Positions 8,730-15,640 of a stretch of 64,000 bases of DNA are shown piece by piece. The position numbers and the translations under genes are program-made. The notes beneath the pieces are model-generated. The model worked only from the letters and a program-made list of their open reading frames with translations, was not told the origin of the DNA and ran no database searches. Numbering within the stretch: position 1 is the stretch's first letter; each line of letters opens with the position of its first letter. Origin of the DNA: Aureisphaera galaxeae (lineage in GTDB: Bacteria > Bacteroidota > Bacteroidia > Flavobacteriales > Flavobacteriaceae); the NCBI RefSeq assembly GCF_028561275.1, contig NZ_JAQQTF010000019.1:124001-188000 (forward strand), in the 5' to 3' direction.

Positions 8730-9245
8730 ATGCTAGATTTAGAAGATTACATCCGTATCATTCCCGATTTCCCAAAACCCGGTGTTTTGTTCAAGGACAT
8801 CACTCCCTTATTGGGCGATGCCCAAGCAAGTGCCGCTTGTTTGGAGCAATTATTGGCCTTGACCGAGGGGAAAAAGATCGATAAGGTCGTAGGGGTAGAG
8901 TCGCGGGGTTTTTTCTTCGGTATGCTATTGGCTCAAAAACTTGGTGTAGGCTTCGTTCCTGTTCGAAAGCCAGGTAAACTTCCCGCGGCTACTATTGTAG
9001 AACCTTATGAATTGGAGTATGGATGGGATTCGCTCGAGATTCACGAGGATGCCATTGAAAAAGGGGAAAAGATCTTAATCCATGACGATGTTCTCGCGAC
9101 TGGAGGTACAGCAAAAGCTGTTTGTAATCTAGTTGAAAAATTAGGAGGGGAAATAGTGCAGTGCAACTTTATCATGCAACTGGACTTCCTCGATGGTAGG
9201 GAACGCCTCAAAAAATACGAAGTCGCGTCCGTGCTTCAGTATTAA
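8730..9245 (+). CDS. apt: Adenine phosphoribosyltransferase
   Basis: A 171-residue cytosolic enzyme that salvages adenine to AMP with PRPP. It begins MLDLEDYIRIIPDFPKPG, followed by VLFKDITPLLGD, the GVESRGFFFG loop and the PRPP-binding signature ILIHDDVLATGGTAKA. Length matches the family. The ATG at 8730 gives the standard N terminus; an in-frame ATG at 8664 would add 22 residues unlike any known Apt and was rejected. Its last four bases overlap the convergent 50-residue gene on the other strand. Confidence 0.97.
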   Translation: MLDLEDYIRIIPDFPKPGVLFKDITPLLGDAQASAACLEQLLALTEGKKIDKVVGVESRGFFFGMLLAQKLGVGFVPVRKPGKLPAATIVEPYELEYGWDSLEIHEDAIEKGEKILIHDDVLATGGTAKAVCNLVEKLGGEIVQCNFIMQLDFLDGRERLKKYEVASVLQY

Positions 9246-9394
9246 TCCAACGCATTTTTAGTGACCCACAATCGATACCCAAAGAGTGCCAACTGAAATT
9301 TATTCGCCTTGGCCAAATCCAGTTGACGCTTGGTAAAACTGGGCAGTACCGCTTTATTGAATTTTGCCAGCGCTTTGAAGATTGATTTTTTCAT
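9242..9394 (-). CDS. Small conserved-looking basic protein, 50 residues
   Basis: Translation from 9394 begins MKKSIFKALAKFNKAVLPSF and ends FGYRLWVTKNALD. It is short, basic and amphipathic. From memory, flavobacterial genomes carry similar peptides beside apt, often labelled SsrA-binding protein without support; it has none of the SmpB fold. Its stop overlaps the apt stop by 4 bp in convergent orientation. Function unknown. The coding call rests on its compact uninterrupted frame and position. Confidence 0.6.
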   Translation of the reverse strand: MKKSIFKALAKFNKAVLPSFTKRQLDLAKANKFQLALFGYRLWVTKNALD

Positions 9395-9410
9395 ATTCAA
9401 AAATACAAAA

Positions 9411-9436
9411 TAAAAACCCCCGCCAAGCGAGGGTTT
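9411..9436 (-). terminator. Rho-independent terminator of the M56/BlaI operon
   Basis: On the minus strand a hairpin AAACCCTCGC-TTG-GCGGGGGTTT is followed by TTTTTATTTT. It lies 26 bp past the stop of the M56 peptidase gene, and the T-run is on that gene's strand. Confidence 0.75.
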
Positions 9437-9461
9437 CGTAGCTAATACATAGAAATTGAGT

Positions 9462-11468
9462 CTAGTACTCTATTACAATATCTTCTATAGGGTTATCGGT
9501 ATCGGAACGAATAGAGGTTTGAGAACGCCCATTTCCATCTTTTACCTCTACCTTAATGCTATTGATTTCCCCTCTCGAGTTTCGCTTTACTTTTTTAAAG
9601 GTGAAGGTCACCCCCTTAGCGGCCAAATCACTTTTCATTTGCTCCAATTCGGCATTGGTAGTGTTTTTATTAATCACTACATAATTGCCATCGTTACTGT
9701 ATACGCGCAGATTGTCACGGCTTTTTGACCTAGCAACACTTCGGGATCTGTCCCGCATATCTTTTCTGCGGTCCTTCATTTCCTCCCTAATCTCCTTCTG
9801 GCGTTCCTTAAGTTCCTTGCTGCGTATCTTCATTTCCTCACTGCGTGCTTTTCTTTCTTCCCTACGTTCCCTAGCTAAGGTCTCCGTGCGCTCCTTCATT
9901 TCCTCACTTCGTTCAACCAGCCTTCTTTCCTGTTCTTCCAGTCGTTCTTTTAATTCCTCTTCTCTACGCTCCATGCGCTCTCTATTTCGCACCTCCATTT
10001 CCTCCATCCGTTCTTTCATCCTTTCTTCCCTGCGTTGGCGCATTGCTTCCGAATAAAAACCGGTCTCTCCATCGTCGAGCATATAAAACTCGAATTCTGT
10101 GATGCCTGTGTCATCATCTTCAGAAATACTGTAGGAGCCATTTCTTCCATTACCGGTATAGTTCATATTTATGTTGGTAATTTCACCATTGCCATTGCGA
10201 ACCAAAGTATAACTGAGGTCGATGCCATGCTCCTCCCTCAATTCGTCCTTCATAATTTTCAATTCACCGTCGGTAATGTCCTTGTGAATTCTATATCGGA
10301 ACTGAGCCACTTGGGCTACCCTGGATTGTGTCATTGGAACTGATGCTATGACAGGCTCTGAGCCATTTTCATATGCTTCAGATACTTCGGTTTCCGCTAC
10401 TTCTTCCACCTCTGCCAATTCTATTTCCTCTTCTTGTTCCAAGGAATTGTCCGCGACTTCCGCCACATTGGATTCGGGAGCAATTCTTCTTGCCAATACA
10501 GGACGCTCTTCTTCGACTTGCGAACGGACGGATTCGGTTTCTTCTGAAGCTTCGGTTTTTACTTCTTGTTCCACTTCAGGTTCTTGATATTGTACCACCT
10601 GCTTTACATTAAATCCCCAAAGGAATAGGGCCAATAGGGGCAGTACAATAAATGACTTTAAAGCATTTCGCTTTTTTGAATGCTGCTTGTTTAACATAAC
10701 GATTCGTTTTTTGATGAATGATTGATAAAATTGAATGGTCAATGATGGGGCCTTCCATGACGCAGAAGCCTTCACCATCGTTAGTTGGTATTGTGTTTTG
10801 GAAGCCACCTGATCTACCGTTTTTCCGTCGGCAATAAACTCTAGGTTTTCTTCCATGCTTCTTTTGTACAACCATGAGAAAGGGTTTGCCCACTGAAGGA
10901 TTTGAATTAGATTCCCCATAAGGAGATCCAACGAATGCCATTGTGAAACATGTACTTTTTCATGTTGTAGTATCATTTCCAATTCCTCCCGCGTATGCAT
11001 TTCGGGATTGTATACGATGTATTGGAAAAACGAAAAAGGGGAAAGTGATTCGGATACCTGAACAAAACGGTATTTTCCTCTTTTTACAACTGGATAAGAA
11101 CGGATGAGCTGAATAAGGCTAAAGCATTGTACGCCTAAGCGTACTAATAAAACAAACACACCGAGTGCATAAATTCCCAATAAAATCAAGGGCCAATCCC
11201 AGCTTTGGGTTTCGGTAACTGCAACAGGGCCAGAAGCTTCAAAAGGGGTCGTGTCCAACGGCATGGCGATACGTTCCAACACAGGGGCTTCCATATAGAT
11301 GGTCTGGGTAATTTCAACAAAGGGGAAAAGCAGGGCTACCAAAATACCGCCGATGAAAAAATGGCGTTTGGCCACGAACAAGGTATCTTTTCGTAACAAC
11401 AATACGTACACCATATAGAACATGGAAAGTAGGATTGCCGATTGCCAGAGATGATTCAAAAATTCCAT
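9462..11468 (-). CDS. BlaR1-like M56 family membrane metallopeptidase with long charged tail
   Basis: A 668-residue protein. Hydrophobic segments lie near residues 8-25, 37-55, 93-115 and about 275. The zinc motif HEKVH (H169, E170, H173) lies in EMILQHEKVHVSQWHSLD, as in BlaR1/MecR1 proteases that cleave the paired BlaI/MecI repressor. No penicillin-binding sensor domain is present. Instead there is an acidic spacer (about 300-380), two short folded repeats (GNGEITNINMNYTG and, at the end, RGEINSIKVEVKDG), and between them about 120 residues of RREER/EEMKER coiled coil. It is 1 bp downstream of the BlaI gene, in the usual pairing. The signal sensed is unknown. Confidence 0.88.
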   Translation of the reverse strand: MEFLNHLWQSAILLSMFYMVYVLLLRKDTLFVAKRHFFIGGILVALLFPFVEITQTIYMEAPVLERIAMPLDTTPFEASGPVAVTETQSWDWPLILLGIYALGVFVLLVRLGVQCFSLIQLIRSYPVVKRGKYRFVQVSESLSPFSFFQYIVYNPEMHTREELEMILQHEKVHVSQWHSLDLLMGNLIQILQWANPFSWLYKRSMEENLEFIADGKTVDQVASKTQYQLTMVKASASWKAPSLTIQFYQSFIKKRIVMLNKQHSKKRNALKSFIVLPLLALFLWGFNVKQVVQYQEPEVEQEVKTEASEETESVRSQVEEERPVLARRIAPESNVAEVADNSLEQEEEIELAEVEEVAETEVSEAYENGSEPVIASVPMTQSRVAQVAQFRYRIHKDITDGELKIMKDELREEHGIDLSYTLVRNGNGEITNINMNYTGNGRNGSYSISEDDDTGITEFEFYMLDDGETGFYSEAMRQRREERMKERMEEMEVRNRERMERREEELKERLEEQERRLVERSEEMKERTETLARERREERKARSEEMKIRSKELKERQKEIREEMKDRRKDMRDRSRSVARSKSRDNLRVYSNDGNYVVINKNTTNAELEQMKSDLAAKGVTFTFKKVKRNSRGEINSIKVEVKDGNGRSQTSIRSDTDNPIEDIVIEY

Positions 11469-11469
11469 G

Positions 11470-11844
11470 TTATTTCTTTTTTTCGATGATTTCTAAAATT
11501 TCGCGCAATTCTTCAGCACTGATCTTTTCTTCTTTTGCAAAGAAAGACACCATGCTTTTGTAACTGTTGTTGAAGAAGCGTTGTGAAGCGAAGTTCATAA
11601 ACTTCTTGGCATAGGCTTCCTTGCTTACCAATGGGTAGTACTGATGCGTTTTCCCAAAGGCATTATAGGAAACGAACCCTTTTTCTTCCAAGTTCCTAAC
11701 AATGGTAGAAATGGTGTTGTAGTGGTTCTCGCCCTCCAAGCGTTCTATGATTTCCTTCACGAAGGCTTTTTCCAAAGCCCAAAGGGCTTGCATTACTTCT
11801 TCCTCTTTGTTTGTAAGTCGTTCCATGCGCGTTGTTTTATTCAA
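11470..11844 (-). CDS. BlaI/MecI-family transcriptional repressor
   Basis: A 124-residue winged-helix repressor: LTNKEEEVMQALWALEKAFV, NHYNTISTIVRNLEEKGFV (recognition helix) and GKTHQYYPLVSKEAY (wing and dimer region). The family dimerises and is inactivated by proteolysis through its M56 partner, encoded immediately downstream. Three palindromes that fit BlaI operators lie upstream of the serine hydrolase gene that leads this operon. Its start overlaps the stop of the HExxH gene by 8 bp. Confidence 0.93.
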   Translation of the reverse strand: MNKTTRMERLTNKEEEVMQALWALEKAFVKEIIERLEGENHYNTISTIVRNLEEKGFVSYNAFGKTHQYYPLVSKEAYAKKFMNFASQRFFNNSYKSMVSFFAKEEKISAEELREILEIIEKKK

Positions 11845-12835
11845 AATATGATAAGTTCATTCCTTTTTCTGTGTACGATTCTTGCCAAGAAGGCTCAAAC
11901 CGATCCATTAATATGCCTTCGCCCATTCCCAAAGAATAGACTACGATGCGTTGTTGGTCGGATAATTTCCAATCCCGAATACGGTCCAACTGATTCTGGA
12001 TGAAAGTTACTGTAAGTTCCTCAAACGGTGTGAAATCTTTAAGGTTTTTTAACTCATTACTAGGGGTATACGATGCCAAGGCCATCAAATACCGATATTC
12101 TGTATAACGGGCGATACCTTCCTTCCATAGTTGAAAAGACCAATACTTTCTATCTTCTTGGGAAACAGCTTGCAGGAAGTGTTCCCTCGCCTTTTGGTAT
12201 TGATCGTAGTAGGCTTGTCCCTTGGGGCTCTCCAAATACTCATAACAAGTTATGAGTGTCTGCGTGTAGGATTCATAAAGTTCATTGACTTTTTCATCTT
12301 CATACGGAAAACCATAGTTAAGTTGCCACATTCCAGATGCATCCCCTTTCGATAGATCCAATGCGTTTACGGCCTTGTAATGTTCGGGGTGCCTTGCCTG
12401 AAATTGATGGAAATTTTCATGCAATAACGTGAGAATCCATCGACTCGTGGTTTTACTTTGGGTATTTTCTGGAAGTCCTATGACCACACAACTCAATCCA
12501 TTCACCGCAGGAAAGGTGGCTTCGAAATGAATGGAGAATTGTGTTTTTCTGAAATAGATATCACTACCCGTTATGGGATCCTTTTCCAATAAGGCAAAGT
12601 CATTGGAAGGGTAGGGGTGATGGAACAGGAACTCGTGCGTATCGGTAACCAATAGAATGGCAAAGGGAACATCACTTATTCCTTTCCAAATGGATTCGCC
12701 CACGGTATTTCTAATTTCAAGGGCTTCACGTATCCTCCATTTATCCTCCATACGAACTTCTGGATTGGCAAAGAGTTGCCATCCCAGCAAGCTGGTGATA
12801 AGTAGCACAAATATGTTACGAGTCCTTCGATTCAT
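11837..12835 (-). CDS. Secreted HExxH-motif protein of the BlaI operon
   Basis: A 332-residue protein from the ATG giving MNRRTRNIFVLLITSLLGWQ, a signal peptide; an ATG 30 bp upstream would place ten hydrophilic residues in front and overlap the neighbour. A gluzincin-like motif HENFH (H139, E140, H143) lies in TLLHENFHQFQARHPEHY. A second helix KEGIARYTEYRYL carries Glu residues that could complete a zinc site. I do not recognise a named family. Export plus the motif suggests a periplasmic metallopeptidase, which is inference. It sits 1 bp after the serine hydrolase gene. Confidence 0.75.
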   Translation of the reverse strand: MNRRTRNIFVLLITSLLGWQLFANPEVRMEDKWRIREALEIRNTVGESIWKGISDVPFAILLVTDTHEFLFHHPYPSNDFALLEKDPITGSDIYFRKTQFSIHFEATFPAVNGLSCVVIGLPENTQSKTTSRWILTLLHENFHQFQARHPEHYKAVNALDLSKGDASGMWQLNYGFPYEDEKVNELYESYTQTLITCYEYLESPKGQAYYDQYQKAREHFLQAVSQEDRKYWSFQLWKEGIARYTEYRYLMALASYTPSNELKNLKDFTPFEELTVTFIQNQLDRIRDWKLSDQQRIVVYSLGMGEGILMDRFEPSWQESYTEKGMNLSYFE

Positions 12836-12836
12836 G

Positions 12837-14282
12837 TTATTTTCTTTCTTCCAGTTGAATGCCATCCAGTTTTAATTCGCCTTGTTGTGTTTCTACGAAA
12901 CCAAGGAACAGATTGAGGGATTCTGTTGGGGTATTTACTTCGGTAAGGATTTCATCATCTTCGACTAAGATCCCGGAGATTTTTCCATCCTTTAAACGTT
13001 TTTTAATCTTTTCGAGGTATTTGAAATGGGTGTCCATGGGTACGGCATTCAGAAAGTTTTCAGAAGCATATTCGTTTAATAAGGACTCCCACATTTCTGG
13101 ATTGCCATCCCGAATGGCCAAAAATGTATCCATTACAAAGTCGTCTATTTCCGATTCTTCCAATTCATTCTCCATATCCTCTGGGAGTAGGGGTTCAAAA
13201 TCCTCTACCAACAGCAATCCGGCAATCTGCATAGCAACCCGTTCGGTGTGGCCCGAACTGCTATTGGACATGAGGATGATCGTAATATCTTCGGTGAGAT
13301 AGCGGAGCATATCGGCAAAGAATACGCTGTTTCCACCATTGTGGGTAATGAGTTGGGTGTTTCGTGGCGTAGGAACGATGACCCATCCGTATCCATAGTG
13401 GGATCGTCCGTCTTCATCCTCTTTTATATGGGGATGGTAGTATTTTTCTTTGGCCGAAGCATTTAAAAGATCATCGGTTAGCAGAGCTTGGTGCCACCTA
13501 TACATATCGCCCACGGTAGAGAGAATACCCCCATTTCCCTTTAGATGTAGATAGGGTTCATCGCCATCCCAATGCTGCTCATTGGGTCGTCCCAATGCCC
13601 TGTCACTCTGATAACCAACGGCAACCGTTTTCGGATCCCAATTAGGGAGGGAGTATCCTGTATGTTTCATGCCAGCTGGCTTAAATAGCTGTTCCGAAAG
13701 GAATTGTTCATACGACTGCCCGGATACTTTCTCCAAAATAAGTGCGAGTAAGCTATAGCCTATGTTGGAATAGTGGTATTTAGAACCTGAAGCATGCAAT
13801 AGATCCGTTCCCCAAACTCGATTCAGGAAATCCGTTTCGGAAATGGCATTGTAATCATTGCCAACCGATTCGATAAGCCCTGAGGAATGGGATAACAATT
13901 GATGGAGGGTAATGTCTTTTTTGTCGTCGGGTACATTTTCGAAATAGGAGGAAAGGGTGGTGCCTAATGATAATTTGTCCATCATTTCCAACTTCAGAAT
14001 ACCTGCAGCGGTAAACTGTTTGGTAATGGAACCTATATCGTATACGGTTTCTTCGGTATTGGGGATGCTGGCTTCCCTGTTGTTGCTTCCATATCCTTTG
14101 GCGAATAACTCTCCTTTATAGTCTACCAGTACAGAACCCGAAAAGCCCTGCAAAGAAATCTCTTGAAGGTAAGGGGCCAACCGATCCAGTTTGCTTCCGC
14201 TCACCTGCGACAGATCCTTCTCTTTTTCTTGACAAGAAAGGACTAAGGCCGTAACCAAGAGTACAGTTAAAATCTTATTCAT
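12837..14282 (-). CDS. Beta-lactamase class C-like serine hydrolase lipoprotein
   Basis: A 481-residue lipoprotein from the ATG at 14282 (MNKILTVLLVTALVLSC, lipobox LVLSC). The class C/DD-peptidase fold is marked by SITK (S85-K88), the Tyr motif YSN (Y171-N173) and LITHNGG (HNG in place of KTG). The last 130 residues form a separate alpha/beta domain seen in several flavobacterial hydrolases. It leads the operon with the HExxH protein, BlaI and M56 peptidase. The consensus promoter and triple operator in front indicate BlaI control. Substrate (peptidoglycan peptide, beta-lactam or other amide/ester) cannot be told from sequence. Confidence 0.9.
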   Translation of the reverse strand: MNKILTVLLVTALVLSCQEKEKDLSQVSGSKLDRLAPYLQEISLQGFSGSVLVDYKGELFAKGYGSNNREASIPNTEETVYDIGSITKQFTAAGILKLEMMDKLSLGTTLSSYFENVPDDKKDITLHQLLSHSSGLIESVGNDYNAISETDFLNRVWGTDLLHASGSKYHYSNIGYSLLALILEKVSGQSYEQFLSEQLFKPAGMKHTGYSLPNWDPKTVAVGYQSDRALGRPNEQHWDGDEPYLHLKGNGGILSTVGDMYRWHQALLTDDLLNASAKEKYYHPHIKEDEDGRSHYGYGWVIVPTPRNTQLITHNGGNSVFFADMLRYLTEDITIILMSNSSSGHTERVAMQIAGLLLVEDFEPLLPEDMENELEESEIDDFVMDTFLAIRDGNPEMWESLLNEYASENFLNAVPMDTHFKYLEKIKKRLKDGKISGILVEDDEILTEVNTPTESLNLFLGFVETQQGELKLDGIQLEERK

Positions 14283-14309
14283 GAAACGTGTTTTGTGATT
14301 GATGATAAG

Positions 14310-14340
14310 CAAACTTAAAACTATTTTTATAGTTATACAA
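14310..14340 (-). promoter_or_regulatory. Promoter of serine hydrolase-BlaI-M56 operon
   Basis: On the minus strand TAAGTTTG (14310-14317) is an exact match to the Bacteroidota -7 consensus TAnnTTTG. A TTG at 14338-14340 lies 20 bp upstream as the -33 element. The start codon follows 27 bp downstream. Confidence 0.75.
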
Positions 14341-14374
14341 CTATTTTTGTAGTTAAATAACTGCTAAAGTAGTT
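14319..14374. promoter_or_regulatory. Three tandem 16-bp BlaI-type operators with 20-bp period
   Basis: Palindromes AACTATTTTTATAGTT (14319-14334), AACTATTTTTGTAGTT (14339-14354) and AACTGCTAAAGTAGTT (14359-14374) begin exactly 20 bp apart. Length and outer bases resemble the BlaI/MecI operator TACTACATATGTAGTA. The first fills the gap between the -7 and -33 elements; the other two cover the -33 element and upstream DNA. This fits cooperative repression by the BlaI encoded in the operon. Confidence 0.75.
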
Positions 14375-14429
14375 ATGTATTGTGTGTTTGTTAAAAAAAA
14401 ATTGAAATCTAGGATAGGGGGATATATTC

Positions 14430-14451
14430 TATACCTATATATAATGGTATA
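14430..14451. promoter_or_regulatory. Inverted repeat in front of Na/Ca antiporter gene
   Basis: TATACC (14430-14435) and GGTATA (14446-14451) face each other across a 10-bp AT spacer, 14 bp before the antiporter start. It could be an operator or part of an AT-rich promoter. Weak evidence. Confidence 0.3.
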
Positions 14452-14464
14452 TTCGCGCTAGCTT

Positions 14465-15442
14465 ATGAGTGTACTGTACATACTATTGGGACTTACCCTG
14501 TTGGTGGTAGGTGGAGAATTTCTAGTAAGGGCATCTGTGGCCCTTTCCTTTAAGTTGAATCTTTCGAGAATGGTTATTGGTCTCACTGTAGTTTCCTTTG
14601 CCACCTCGGCACCGGAGCTATTGGTAAGTGTACAGGCCGCCATGGATGGTTATTCTTCCATTTCCTTAGGGAATGTCATAGGAAGTAACATTGCAAACAT
14701 TGGATTGGTCTTGGGTATTACAGCCGTGATTGCTCCCTTGGCCATAGACAAAGACTTTTATAAGTTCAATTGGCCGGTGATGATGTTGCTCTCCATTGCC
14801 CTGTACTTTTTATTGAACAACGACAACCAAATAGATACGACCGAAGGAATAGCCCTGGTCCTTGCTTTGATTACCTATCTATGGATTTTAATCGCCCGAG
14901 CCCGAAAGGCAAATAAGAATGAGGTTTCTGAAGAGGTTGACGATACCTTGGCAAAAGTATCGGGGGTCAAGATCTTTCTTTGGTTGGTCATTGGTGGATT
15001 GGCCCTTTGGGGTGGGAGTGAACTTTTGGTAAAGGGAGCTGTAGACTTGGCTCAGACTATGGGTGTGAGCGAAGGGGTTATTGCCGTTACCATGATTGCT
15101 GTAGGAACCAGTGTTCCAGAGTTGGCTGCTTCGGTCATTGCGGCCCTTAAAAAGGAAAAAGCACTTTCGTTGGGGAACCTTATCGGTTCCAACATTTTCA
15201 ATATTGCTTCCGTACTGGGAATCACAGCTATTATTCAGCCTATATCCATGATGGATGAAACTGGAGTCCTAACCCAGGATGGGGTCAAGGTACTTACGCA
15301 TGATATATTCTGGATGGTAGGATTTGCGGCTGTTCTTATTCCTTTAGCCTTCTTGCCCAAGCGTTTTAGCATAGGGCGTTATAAAGGATTGCTTATAGTA
15401 ATTGCCTATGCAGTCTTTGTAAGTCTTGCTTTTATCAAATAA
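14465..15442 (+). CDS. Calcium/sodium antiporter, CaCA family (YrbG-like)
   Basis: A 325-residue inner-membrane exchanger with about ten transmembrane helices in two inverted halves. Each half holds the family alpha repeat: VVSFATSAPELLVS with GNVIGSNIANIG in the first, and MIAVGTSVPELAAS with GNLIGSNIFNIA in the second. The Glu in SAPEL and SVPEL and the Asn in GSNI are the ion-binding residues. The hydrophilic loop near residues 140-165 separates the halves. The gene stands alone, divergent from the BlaI operon. Confidence 0.93.
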   Translation: MSVLYILLGLTLLVVGGEFLVRASVALSFKLNLSRMVIGLTVVSFATSAPELLVSVQAAMDGYSSISLGNVIGSNIANIGLVLGITAVIAPLAIDKDFYKFNWPVMMLLSIALYFLLNNDNQIDTTEGIALVLALITYLWILIARARKANKNEVSEEVDDTLAKVSGVKIFLWLVIGGLALWGGSELLVKGAVDLAQTMGVSEGVIAVTMIAVGTSVPELAASVIAALKKEKALSLGNLIGSNIFNIASVLGITAIIQPISMMDETGVLTQDGVKVLTHDIFWMVGFAAVLIPLAFLPKRFSIGRYKGLLIVIAYAVFVSLAFIK

Positions 15443-15534
15443 TACCTACTAAAAATTCAATTTTTTATACTAATTATTGAAAATCTTCAATTTTGAGGGG
15501 GTTGTCAACATAATTTTTCACTTTTTTGATAACT

Positions 15535-15579
15535 TACCCTAAAAAAATAGGGGGTATCTCTCCAAAAAGTATATTTTTG
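15535..15579 (+). promoter_or_regulatory. Promoter of glutamine synthetase with adjacent palindrome
   Basis: TATTTTTG (15572-15579) matches the -7 consensus TAnnTTTG. A palindrome TACCCT-N8-AGGGgGTA occupies 15535-15556, just upstream, where a -33 element would be but none is seen. This suggests an activator-dependent or repressor-bound promoter, plausibly nitrogen responsive. The start codon is 61 bp downstream. Confidence 0.5.
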
Positions 15580-15640
15580 CCTCGTTAAATTGAAATTTCT
15601 GAATCAATTCAGAGCCAAACCCTTAAAAAGTACATAAAAA

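Noticed and set aside
9685-10056. Plus-strand open frame rich in Ser, Arg and Leu
   Set aside because: Antisense of the Glu/Arg coiled-coil tail of the M56 peptidase; composition explained by the repeated codons.
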